A stretch of DNA of 64,000 bases from JBGRQA01 sp041725895 (GTDB lineage Bacteria > Bacteroidota > Bacteroidia > Bacteroidales > Marinifilaceae). The position numbers were made by a program, and so were the translations under genes. This document shows, one piece after another, positions 9,560-17,466 of this stretch; position 1 is the first letter of the stretch; each line of letters starts with the position of its first letter. Under the pieces are notes generated by a model. It searched no databases, had not been told where the DNA came from, and was given only the letters and a program-made list of their open reading frames with translations. The DNA lies in assembly GCA_041725895.1 (NCBI GenBank), contig JBGRQA010000025.1, positions 1-64,000 on the forward strand, given 5' to 3'.

Positions 9560-11405
9560 TATTCTTCTCCTCTCCCGGGGTATGGGATTTGATAATCGAA
9601 TTCAACAACTTTTCGGTTTTGGAAGCACTTTCTCCCAATAGGAAGGCTATTTGCTGAACAGTCTCAAGGTTCTCCCGGATCACTGCCCGGGCCCGTCCAA
9701 TCACCTCCTCCTTCCTCACTTCAGGAGCAAACAAATCACGAATTATACCTCCTACAATCTGATTCCGTTTGATGGTAAAAACAGAAATATTGAACAGACC
9801 GGTACCGTAATGCACATCCCTGTTGAGAATATCTTCCCCATTAAGAATTACGGAAGAAAAAAGTTTGTGAAAGGGAACCAGTTTGGTCAGATCCGCATCC
9901 ACCAAACCGGGAATAATATCATTCAACATGCGAGCCTCGTCACCCAAAAGCTCCACAAAACTAGTATTGGATTCAATAATTTTCAGATTCTCATCCACGA
10001 TAACCACTCCCGACGGAAGCTTTTGCAACATGGCAGAAACCGTCTCTGAAGCTTCCTCAGCCAAACGACGCTCCTCCTTTGCACGCTCCTCCGATTCTTT
10101 TAAAGCTACTTTGGTTTTGTTCAGCTTTTCATTGGTTTTTCCCAACTGGGTTATGTAGGTATTCATGTTCTTAATAGTAAAAGAAGAACACATCTCATAT
10201 TTGGACAATCCCTGACATTTAGCAATTGCGAATTCCCTGCAAGATTCATAACCACAGGATCCACATCCCAACTGGTCTTCCACCTTAGCCTTCCCCATCT
10301 CTTCCAAAACCTTTTGAATCTCCTCCTCGGAAGGACGAGGCAAACGTTGATCGGAAACTTTGAATTCCCGGGACAGCTCCAATTGACCATACTCCGCTAT
10401 ATTTTTTTTCCATTCCTGCTCATCAAAAGACTTCAATCGTTTGCGAACATAGCGAATAACCTGGCTTCGACGGGAAAACTTCCTTCCCGATGGAGAAGTT
10501 CCCGGTCCCATGATACAACCTTCACAGTAAAACAAATCCAGATGATGTCTGAGATCCTGACTTTGTTCAAATTCATTCAAGGAACGAATAAAATTATTTC
10601 TACCCTCCGTACTGATTATATGACTATTGAGCATACTTGTATCAATCTCGGCAGCTTGGAAAAGACCATGGCTGATAGGAAACAAGCCCCCTACCTTGCC
10701 AAAGGGAGGATCAAATTCCGAAAATTCAACTGAATTTTCAGTAATCCCCTGTTCATGGAACATCTCCCTTAACTCCACAAAACTAAGCACTGCATCCACA
10801 TTCCCATCGGTGTGATTGAAATGCTTTACATCATTCTTACTACTTACACAGGGAGACAGAGAAACCACCTTTACGTTTTCCCCATATTTTTTACGCACCA
10901 CTTTGGCCATGGCTATGGCTGGAGGTACAATAGGTGCAAGATTATCCACCAATTCGGGATGATACTTTTCCACAAAATTTACCAAAGGCGGACATTTAGT
11001 GGAAATATAGTATTTCCCATGAAAATCATCGAAGAGTTTCCGGTATTTCTGTGCAACCAAATCAACCCCAAAAGCAGTCTCTACGACATAAGTGAACCCA
11101 AGGGCCCTAATCATTCCAACAAAATTACGATAATCGGAAATATCATCAAACTCACCGGAAATACTAGGATCGCATATAGCAGCCACTGGCCCATTATTTC
11201 TGAACATCTCTTCCACCATATGACGGGAAGACCGGTACTCAATTGCCGATTGGGCACAAACCGTAACGCAGTTTCCACAACCGATACAACGAGTAGGAAT
11301 AATATTGGCATGATTATCCTCAATCTTAATCGCCTTGGCAGGACAAACCCGAATACAGGTATAGCTCAGGTTGCATTTGTCTTTATTGGTGCTGATTAGG
11401 GGCAT
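9549..11405 (-). CDS. [FeFe]-hydrogenase-like sensory protein with PAS domain, copy A
   Basis: This is a 618-residue protein of the HydS-like (group C/D) sensory [FeFe]-hydrogenase class. Order: ferredoxin-like region (C11, C17, C21; C40, C43, C46, C50), hydrogenase large-subunit core, a second Fe-S motif (C-G-S-C-G-Y-x-S-C, residues 381-389), coiled coil (about 415-455), and PAS domain (about 456-560). H-cluster motifs are divergent: L1 is S-T-K-C-P (C138), L2 is S-P-C-V-S-S-K (C186), and L3 is Y-C-E-G-C-I-M-G (C294/C297), CxxC rather than CxxxC. Position 14, normally a cluster cysteine, is Ser. It is coupled to phosphatase A. It is probably a sensor, not a catalytic hydrogenase. Confidence 0.88.
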   Translation of the reverse strand: MPLISTNKDKCNLSYTCIRVCPAKAIKIEDNHANIIPTRCIGCGNCVTVCAQSAIEYRSSRHMVEEMFRNNGPVAAICDPSISGEFDDISDYRNFVGMIRALGFTYVVETAFGVDLVAQKYRKLFDDFHGKYYISTKCPPLVNFVEKYHPELVDNLAPIVPPAIAMAKVVRKKYGENVKVVSLSPCVSSKNDVKHFNHTDGNVDAVLSFVELREMFHEQGITENSVEFSEFDPPFGKVGGLFPISHGLFQAAEIDTSMLNSHIISTEGRNNFIRSLNEFEQSQDLRHHLDLFYCEGCIMGPGTSPSGRKFSRRSQVIRYVRKRLKSFDEQEWKKNIAEYGQLELSREFKVSDQRLPRPSEEEIQKVLEEMGKAKVEDQLGCGSCGYESCREFAIAKCQGLSKYEMCSSFTIKNMNTYITQLGKTNEKLNKTKVALKESEERAKEERRLAEEASETVSAMLQKLPSGVVIVDENLKIIESNTSFVELLGDEARMLNDIIPGLVDADLTKLVPFHKLFSSVILNGEDILNRDVHYGTGLFNISVFTIKRNQIVGGIIRDLFAPEVRKEEVIGRARAVIRENLETVQQIAFLLGESASKTEKLLNSIIKSHTPGEEKNNGR

Positions 11406-11444
11406 AACTCACTGGTTTTTGTCAGGGGGAACCACTGATTTTAT

Positions 11445-11693
11445 TTAGCTTACAAACACATTATTCAGAATATCAATTACACTCTCCGGGTCTACTTCCT
11501 CATAGAGTTCGTCACCAATTTTGAGAATGGGTCCCTTAGCACAATTCCCTGTACAAAGCTCACCATGAAAGAAAACTTTATCCTTCAACTGATGTTCCTC
11601 TAAAAATTTATTAATAGCCTGAAGAGTTTTCCCATTTCCCCTTGAGAAGCAGGAACTACCCAAACAAATTGTAAGTTCGATTTTGTCGGTCAT
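11445..11693 (-). CDS. Thioredoxin-like [2Fe-2S] ferredoxin (NuoE-type)
   Basis: This 82-residue protein has the fold and cysteine pattern of the NuoE/HydC-type [2Fe-2S] thioredoxin-like ferredoxins. C-L-G-S-S-C is at residues 10-15, and G-E-L-C-T-G-N-C-A-K-G-P with the second cysteine pair is at about 44-55. It lacks the N-terminal helical region of full NuoE. It sits 39 bases upstream of the hydrogenase-like copy A and reads in the same direction, so it probably shares that transcript and passes electrons to or from it. The other module (copy B) has no such gene. Confidence 0.85.
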   Translation of the reverse strand: MTDKIELTICLGSSCFSRGNGKTLQAINKFLEEHQLKDKVFFHGELCTGNCAKGPILKIGDELYEEVDPESVIDILNNVFVS

Positions 11694-11860
11694 TTAGAAT
11701 ATCTAATTAATCAGGAATTCCGACTTTGGCATTCAGATTTCCCTTATTTGAACTCAAATTAACTATAAAAAGAGAAATAAATCCTTTTAAGTTAAATCAT
11801 TAATTTATACAACACCCTAAGGATGATCGCTGGAAAAGGAAAATATTTCAATTCTCCTTC

Positions 11861-13045
11861 TTAAATATAACTAAGATCTACTTCTTTTAAAAACTTTTCC
11901 TCCAAAAGCTTAGCGATCTTTTTAACCACAGTTCGTCGAATCTCCAATTCCACAGGAAGATTGGGGTCCTGATGGGCAACATTAATAGAAGTACCATTGA
12001 TTATGTGAATCTTGTCACTTTCCAGCAGAAGTCTAACAATTTGGTCTGCGGGACCATGTTGAAGGCGAGAATCCTGTCCATAAGCCTCCAAAATTCGGAT
12101 CACCTTTCCAAGAGTAAGAATGCCTTCGGTCACCAAATCAATACCTTTCAAACGGGAAGTTGGAGGTAATTCGGGATCACTTACATTCAAATCCATCTCA
12201 ACAGGAGTATTAAACTCACGTGCAAGAAGAGAGGCGGTTGTCCCCCCACAAACAATTTTTCGCCCGACAAACTCCTTCACCCGATTGGCCAGTTGACTAT
12301 CTCTACTGGCTTCGTAGGGTGGCCCAGTACAGATCAAAAGATCCCGTGGTTCCCGAAAATAAACCACCGCGCAGGAAGTATCGTCTTTGAGATGATTACC
12401 GTAATTGGCACTAGCCCTGTCCACCACTCCGCGGGCCAACTGCATTCCCGAAACATAGGGGTTACGTCGCACCTGATTTCGTATAAAATCCTCCACTTTC
12501 TGAATACCCCAGCCAAATGGAAATTGGGGTGCCCCCATCCCTGAATTACTTACACCATCTGAAAAGAAAATGATACGATCCTCCTTCTCTGCCTTAAATT
12601 TGTAGGAATAAAGTACCTTATCCTGGTTGTTGGTCCCATCTGGTATCAACTTCTCGTAGGGAGGCCGTAATACTTCCAGCCCTCGCAACAATATACATTC
12701 GGGGTTATCGTAACGGATAATACGGGTAGCTCCGTCGCATTCTATCTCCACAATTGTGAAAGTGGAATAGCTTGCCTTCCGTTTACTACAAACGGGAAGA
12801 GTATTCATAATGATACTTGCGGCTTTCCGAATATCTTTGTTTACCTTCATGTAATTCAGGGCCATGGAAGCAGTAAGCGTGGCCAGAACATTGGCTTTCA
12901 CACCACTGCCCAAACCGTCGGAAAGAACGATTAGGGTCCGTCCCTCCTCCTTAATTTTTTTGGAAAGGAATACATCGCCGCAAATCATCTGCCCTTCCAG
13001 ACTTTTCTGCTGGCAATCCACTTCTATGTAAAAATTATCCAACAT
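11861..13045 (-). CDS. SpoIIE-type PP2C serine/threonine phosphatase, copy B
   Basis: This is a second 394-residue phosphatase, the same length as copy A at 8375-9559 and strongly similar along its full length. It shares G-D-V-F-L-S, L-S-D-G-L-G-S-G-V-K-A-N and the C-terminal R-R-T-V-V-K-K-I. All PP2C metal-binding aspartates are kept. It begins two bases after the stop codon of hydrogenase-like copy B, so it is co-translated with it. The module arrangement shows that sensor and phosphatase were duplicated together. The phosphoprotein target is unknown. Confidence 0.88.
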   Translation of the reverse strand: MLDNFYIEVDCQQKSLEGQMICGDVFLSKKIKEEGRTLIVLSDGLGSGVKANVLATLTASMALNYMKVNKDIRKAASIIMNTLPVCSKRKASYSTFTIVEIECDGATRIIRYDNPECILLRGLEVLRPPYEKLIPDGTNNQDKVLYSYKFKAEKEDRIIFFSDGVSNSGMGAPQFPFGWGIQKVEDFIRNQVRRNPYVSGMQLARGVVDRASANYGNHLKDDTSCAVVYFREPRDLLICTGPPYEASRDSQLANRVKEFVGRKIVCGGTTASLLAREFNTPVEMDLNVSDPELPPTSRLKGIDLVTEGILTLGKVIRILEAYGQDSRLQHGPADQIVRLLLESDKIHIINGTSINVAHQDPNLPVELEIRRTVVKKIAKLLEEKFLKEVDLSYI

Positions 13046-13047
13046 GC

Positions 13048-14769
13048 CTACTGTCCCCCCTCCGGCAGATTATAAAACTCAACAATAGAATTCAGCATAT
13101 CTTCTGTTTCCGAAGCATTTTCGCCCAAAAGGTAGGCTATTTTCTGAACCGTTTCCAAATTTCGTCGATTCACCTCTCTTGCGCGTGAAATCACTTCCTC
13201 TCTTTGAATAAAAGGCACAGACATATCTCTAAGAATAGCCCCAACCATTTTTTTCTTCTGTATGGTAAACAAGTTGATGTGAAGCAGACCGTTTCCACAG
13301 CGAACATCCCGCTCCAGATTCTCCTCACCTGTGCGTAGAATAGAGGAAAACAATTTATGAAAAGGAACCAGTTTGGTTAGATCAGCATCCGGCAAACCAG
13401 GTATGGTTTCAAACAAATCCATTGTTTCTTCACCTAGCATGCGGGCAAAATTGTAGTTCGCCTCAATAATTTTTAAATCCTCATTAACGATAACCACCCC
13501 GGAAGGAATCTTCTGAAGCAGTGCGGAAGATTTATCATGTGCGATTTTCCGCATGTAGGAAACACACATGTTGGGCTCTGATTTCTCCTCCAGTAAAGCT
13601 ACAGCAAATTCTCTACAACTGTTGTATCCACATCCCCCACAATTGATCTCATCCTTATCTGAACTTTTTCCAACCAGAGTAAGAGCTTCCTTTATTTCAC
13701 TTTCGGAGTAAGAGTTTTCTTTCAGGGCAGAAATAGAGTTGAAATCACGAACCAAAGACAAATTATCAAAACGATGCACCTCTCCCTCATGCTCGTGGGC
13801 ATGCTGAATCACCTCAAATCGTTTAATAGCACTGGAATACTCCTTCACTGTTCCAGGACCGTTGATACATCCTCCATCACAAGCCAATAATTCCAGAAAC
13901 AAGCGACCTCCTTTTTTGTACCGATCCAAATCTTTCAATACATTTTCGATGTTCTGAATTCCCGAAAAAGTCATGTATACCGCATCAGCAGTTGTGGCAT
14001 TGGCTTTCACACCGGCAATCATCCCTCCATCAATGGGATACAAAACTCCCTTATTGGCCTTACAGGGTTCAAAAATTTCATTCTCTCTTTCGGGAAACAT
14101 ATAAGGATCGATATTCTTCTCCTTCAACCAGTTTTTTAAATCCTCAAAGGTCAAAGAAGCTTCCAGTAATTCAGGAAAATCATCCGCTTCTCGTTTCTTT
14201 GCAACACATGGACCAATAAATACAACCGGCGTATCCTCCCCGTAGCTTTGTTTCAGGATCTTGCAATGCGCCAAAAGAGGCGAAAGCAAAGGAGTTACCT
14301 GATTGGTATACTGCGGGTAATATTTTCGTATCAACTCAACTACAGATGGACAGGCTGAAGAAATGTAGATTCCCTCCTCCATCTGGTCCATCATTTCAGG
14401 AATGCGACACGAGATCTCTTGCGCTCCCAGGGCTGTTTCGGATACATGTGAAAAGCCCAGGGCCTTCATGGCCGCAACAATTTGCGCATTTCCCAGGTTG
14501 GGAAACTCAGAAATAAAAGAAGGCGCCAAAGAAACCACAACATCATTCCTCCGCCTCAACAATGATTTCACACGATTTAAGTCATTCCTGATCTTTTTGG
14601 CTCCAACCGGACATACCTGGGTACAATGACCACAAAAAATGCAATTCTCATGCATAATCTGCGCGGAATTATTCACAACCTTGATTGCTTTCAATCGGCA
14701 TTCCCGAATGCATTTGTAGCAATCCTGACAATCATTTTGCTCGGTGTACACGGGTTTTAAAACATCCAT
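13048..14769 (-). CDS. [FeFe]-hydrogenase-like sensory protein with PAS domain, copy B
   Basis: This 573-residue paralogue of copy A keeps a more standard set of ligands. Ferredoxin cysteines are at 14, 17, 20, 24 and 43, 46, 49, 53. The core motifs are S-S-A-C-P (C140), G-P-C-V-A-K-K (C188) and A-C-D-G-G-C-I-N-G (C297/C301), followed by the C-G-G-C-G-Y-N-S-C motif and a C-terminal PAS domain. The coiled coil present in copy A is largely missing. Replacement of the first L1 cysteine by Ala is typical of group C/D sensory enzymes rather than catalytic group A. It could therefore hold an H-cluster and report H2 or redox state to phosphatase B. Confidence 0.88.
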   Translation of the reverse strand: MDVLKPVYTEQNDCQDCYKCIRECRLKAIKVVNNSAQIMHENCIFCGHCTQVCPVGAKKIRNDLNRVKSLLRRRNDVVVSLAPSFISEFPNLGNAQIVAAMKALGFSHVSETALGAQEISCRIPEMMDQMEEGIYISSACPSVVELIRKYYPQYTNQVTPLLSPLLAHCKILKQSYGEDTPVVFIGPCVAKKREADDFPELLEASLTFEDLKNWLKEKNIDPYMFPERENEIFEPCKANKGVLYPIDGGMIAGVKANATTADAVYMTFSGIQNIENVLKDLDRYKKGGRLFLELLACDGGCINGPGTVKEYSSAIKRFEVIQHAHEHEGEVHRFDNLSLVRDFNSISALKENSYSESEIKEALTLVGKSSDKDEINCGGCGYNSCREFAVALLEEKSEPNMCVSYMRKIAHDKSSALLQKIPSGVVIVNEDLKIIEANYNFARMLGEETMDLFETIPGLPDADLTKLVPFHKLFSSILRTGEENLERDVRCGNGLLHINLFTIQKKKMVGAILRDMSVPFIQREEVISRAREVNRRNLETVQKIAYLLGENASETEDMLNSIVEFYNLPEGGQ

Positions 14770-14912
14770 ACTCTTCTATCTCTTTCAGGTACTTATAAGC
14801 AGTAAAAGCTATTCTTTTTCAAAGAGTAAAATTGAGCAAAAGATCTGTTCTACTGTATTTAGGACAGCTATTTTAGAACATGTTCCAACTATCTAGTTCC
14901 ATTCTATATAAG

Positions 14913-14942
14913 AAAAAGCCGCTCCAAGAGGAACAGCTTTTT
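14913..14942 (-). terminator. Intrinsic terminator of ridA
   Basis: On the minus strand this folds into a 13-bp stem with two G-U pairs and a 4-base loop, flanked by A5 and U5 runs. It lies 25 bases past the ridA stop codon, in the correct direction. Confidence 0.75.
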
Positions 14943-14966
14943 AAATGATATTGTAAAAAACAGGAA

Positions 14967-15344
14967 TTACTTCACCGCAATGGTTTCGATTTCAACCATA
15001 GCACCAAGAGGAAGATCCTTTACTGCAAAAGCAGCACGAGCAGGACACTCTTCGGTATAATATTTAGCATATACCTCGTTCATTTCAGCAAAATAGGAGA
15101 TATCGCTTAACAAACAAGTAGATTTTACCACATCTTTGTAGCTGTAACCTGCTTCCTCAAGAATATAACCGATATTCTTCATTACTTGTTCGGTTTGCTC
15201 CTTAATTCCTCCTTCAACGAATTTACCTGTATTCACATCAACAGGAAGTTGACCGGAAATATATAAAGTACCATTAGCTTCAACAGCTTGACTGTAGGGC
15301 CCAATTGCCTTGGGAGCTTTCTCAGAATTGATAATTCGCTTCAT
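14967..15344 (-). CDS. ridA: RidA family enamine/imine deaminase
   Basis: This is a 125-residue protein covering the complete YjgF/YER057c/UK114 fold. These cytoplasmic trimers hydrolyse reactive 2-aminoacrylate and other enamines made by PLP enzymes. Visible hallmarks are A-I-G-P-Y-S-Q-A near the N-terminus, Y-I-S-G-Q-L-P, and the conserved arginine of C-P-A-R-A-A-F with the final V-E-I-E-T-I-A. The gene is monocistronic, diverges from the trpG/pabA-like gene across about 75 bases, and ends at a clear terminator. Confidence 0.93.
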   Translation of the reverse strand: MKRIINSEKAPKAIGPYSQAVEANGTLYISGQLPVDVNTGKFVEGGIKEQTEQVMKNIGYILEEAGYSYKDVVKSTCLLSDISYFAEMNEVYAKYYTEECPARAAFAVKDLPLGAMVEIETIAVK

Positions 15345-15418
15345 TTTGTAACAATGTTTAGTTGTTTATAATAAATTTGATTTTCTTTGCGAAGCTAAAG
15401 ATAGAGAAAAACAGAAGA

Positions 15419-15982
15419 ATGCGAGTTGCGATAATAGATAATTATGATTCCTTTACATATAATTTAGTTCATGCAGTAGAACAATTCTGTGATGAACTGG
15501 AAGTTATGCGAAATGATGAAGTTAATTTAGATTCACTGGAAAATTTCGACCGAATTATTCTTTCTCCCGGACCGGGCCTTCCCTCTGAAGTAAAGGTATT
15601 GGAACAAATCCTGAATCGCTTTGCTGGCAAACTCCCTATCTTTGGTGTTTGTCTTGGTCTCCAATCCATTGGCGAATTCTTCGGTGCCAAACTTTACAAT
15701 CTGGACCAGGTGGACCACGGCATCCCCAAAAACACTATTGTTACCGACTCCAACGAAATTCTTTTTCAAGGCATCGACAGGGAATTTGATTCGGGACGCT
15801 ACCATTCCTGGGCTCTAGCAACTGAGAATTTCCCAGAGTGCCTGAAAGTAACGGCTACAGATGACAATGGTGTAATAATGGCCATCCGTCACAGAGAACT
15901 GGACATCTGCGGTGTGCAATTCCATCCAGAATCCATCATGACCCCAAAAGGCAATCAGATGATGGCCAACTGGATGAAATAA
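15419..15982 (+). CDS. Glutamine amidotransferase, TrpG/PabA type
   Basis: This is a 187-residue class I glutamine amidotransferase. Glutamine is hydrolysed and ammonia delivered to a chorismate-using partner, giving anthranilate or aminodeoxychorismate. The motifs D-N-Y-D-S-F-T-Y-N-L at the start, S-P-G-P-G, nucleophile Cys in F-G-V-C-L-G-L-Q, and the His-Glu pair in F-H-P-E-S-I are all present. The ATG at 15419 (MRVAIIDNYD) is chosen; the longer reading from 15362 adds a leucine/lysine tail absent from the family. No TrpE or PabB gene is adjacent, so which synthase it serves is open. Confidence 0.88.
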   Translation: MRVAIIDNYDSFTYNLVHAVEQFCDELEVMRNDEVNLDSLENFDRIILSPGPGLPSEVKVLEQILNRFAGKLPIFGVCLGLQSIGEFFGAKLYNLDQVDHGIPKNTIVTDSNEILFQGIDREFDSGRYHSWALATENFPECLKVTATDDNGVIMAIRHRELDICGVQFHPESIMTPKGNQMMANWMK

Positions 15983-16258
15983 AAAAACAGTCCTGCTTCT
16001 TCCTTTATTAACAAATTGTTTGCTTTAAAACTTATCTACCGACAATAGCCTAAATCCAAAAGCTTCATCCTTTAAACAGGTAAGTCCTCAGGATTATATT
16101 ATTTAAGAAATACACGTTGAGTTATTCAATTCCCCCATCCTGCTTCAAAACAAATAAAAGCAACAAGAGAGGAAAGAATAATACTCATCCAATTCATAAA
16201 GGCTAAAGGCAACCTTCAATTTTTCGCATGCAACCCAGTACCTATTAAATTCGGGCGA

Positions 16259-16966
16259 TTATACAGAAATTACATACAAACATATCTTAACAATCCATGG
16301 CGATAAAACAGCCGTAAAAACACCATTTAATGCAATAGCAATACCTCCCATTGCAGCATAGGACGACCCCATCGAAGAAACTCTTGCAGTCCCTAAACCA
16401 TGCGCCGCTGTTCCCATTGCCAAACCAACAGATTCGGGCTTTTCAATTTTAAATAATTTTAGAAACTGCAACCCCACTACAGAACCAAAAACTCCGACAG
16501 TAATCGTAACAGCTGCAGTTAAAGGAGGTACCCCTCCCAAACTTTCACTTACACTCAATGCTATTGGTGTGGTTACAGATTTGGGCACAAGAGAGAGTAA
16601 AACTTCCTGACTTGCACCCAAGGCATAAGCCAGGAAAACAACAGACACAATACCTGTTAAACAACCCATAAGGAGGCATAACAAAATTGTTTTCCACTCC
16701 TCTTTAACGATACTCCATTGCAAATACAGTGGATAGGCCAAAGCAACCACAGAGGCATCCAGCAAAACACCGATGGGTTTTGTTCCCTCCCTGTAGGCAG
16801 CAAAATCCACCCCAGACAAATTAATAAGCACCATCAAGACTATTACACTCAACAAAACCGGATTTAAAAACGAAATTTTCGTCCTATCGTGCAATTTAAG
16901 TGCAAGTACATAAACCAATAAAGTTATCGTTCCGGCAAAAGCAGGATTACTAACTATGTTGTTCAT
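16259..16966 (-). CDS. lrgB: LrgB/CidB family membrane protein
   Basis: This is a roughly 235-residue polytopic inner-membrane protein of the LrgB family (holin-like/antiholin-associated, now linked to metabolite transport and murein hydrolase control). The conserved P-K-S-V-T-T-P-I-A and G-T-A-A-H-G-L-G-T-A-R motifs are present. The ATG at 16966 (MNNIVSNPAF) is chosen because GGAGG lies a few bases upstream, and this start overlaps the end of lrgA by 17 bases. The longer reading from 16996 would not use that site. It is co-transcribed with lrgA. Confidence 0.9.
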   Translation of the reverse strand: MNNIVSNPAFAGTITLLVYVLALKLHDRTKISFLNPVLLSVIVLMVLINLSGVDFAAYREGTKPIGVLLDASVVALAYPLYLQWSIVKEEWKTILLCLLMGCLTGIVSVVFLAYALGASQEVLLSLVPKSVTTPIALSVSESLGGVPPLTAAVTITVGVFGSVVGLQFLKLFKIEKPESVGLAMGTAAHGLGTARVSSMGSSYAAMGGIAIALNGVFTAVLSPWIVKICLYVISV

Positions 16967-17330
16967 GATTACGCCCTCCAGATATAATTCCAACAACCAA
17001 AAAAACCAACAATGTACTTATAATGCTTGCACCCACAATAGGTGTAATTTCCTTCTTAATCATATCTAAATATAAAAGAATACCAACTCCTGGCGGGACA
17101 AAAAAGAAAGCCATGTTATCCAGCAAAAAGTTAGCAAACTTACTTACATCAGATTCCTTAACCAACCTTTGCTTTAACAGTAAGAACAGTATCAACATTC
17201 CAAAAACAGAACCTGGTACTGAAACACCAAGTAAATACTTTACTGCATTACCTAGCAGTAAGCACATCATTACAACAACTACCTGCTTCAACATATTCAA
17301 AAAATTACTGTGATTTTTTAGGACGTGCAA
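16950..17330 (-). CDS. lrgA: LrgA/CidA family membrane protein
   Basis: This roughly 126-residue protein has four hydrophobic helices and the family signature of CidA/LrgA, including P-G-S-V-F-G-M-L-I-L-F and the F-F-V-P-P-G-V-G motif. It is a small holin-like inner-membrane protein acting with LrgB. An internal ATG at 17294 (MLKQVVVV) is a plausible alternative start that removes a polar N-terminal tail. It forms a two-gene operon with lrgB. Confidence 0.88.
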   Translation of the reverse strand: MHVLKNHSNFLNMLKQVVVVMMCLLLGNAVKYLLGVSVPGSVFGMLILFLLLKQRLVKESDVSKFANFLLDNMAFFFVPPGVGILLYLDMIKKEITPIVGASIISTLLVFLVVGIISGGRNHEQHS

Positions 17331-17417
17331 AAGTAATTTAAAACAACAATCCTCAAAATTAAATTCGCCTTTATTATTGATCCCGGTCGCCTACTTATGG
17401 GTTTCATTAAAAAAAAA

Positions 17418-17443
17418 ATGGGCAGCCTATACAGACCACCCAT
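17418..17443 (-). terminator. Intrinsic terminator of lptD-like gene
   Basis: The minus-strand transcript forms an 11-bp stem with three G-U pairs and a GUAU loop, followed by nine consecutive U. It sits 24 bases after the stop codon of the lptD-like gene. Confidence 0.8.
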
Positions 17444-17466
17444 CTTTCGATTATAATATTCTATCA

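Noticed and set aside
10812..11399. A 195-codon plus-strand frame opposite hydrogenase-like copy A
   Set aside because: Antisense shadow; the minus-strand gene carries all ferredoxin motifs.
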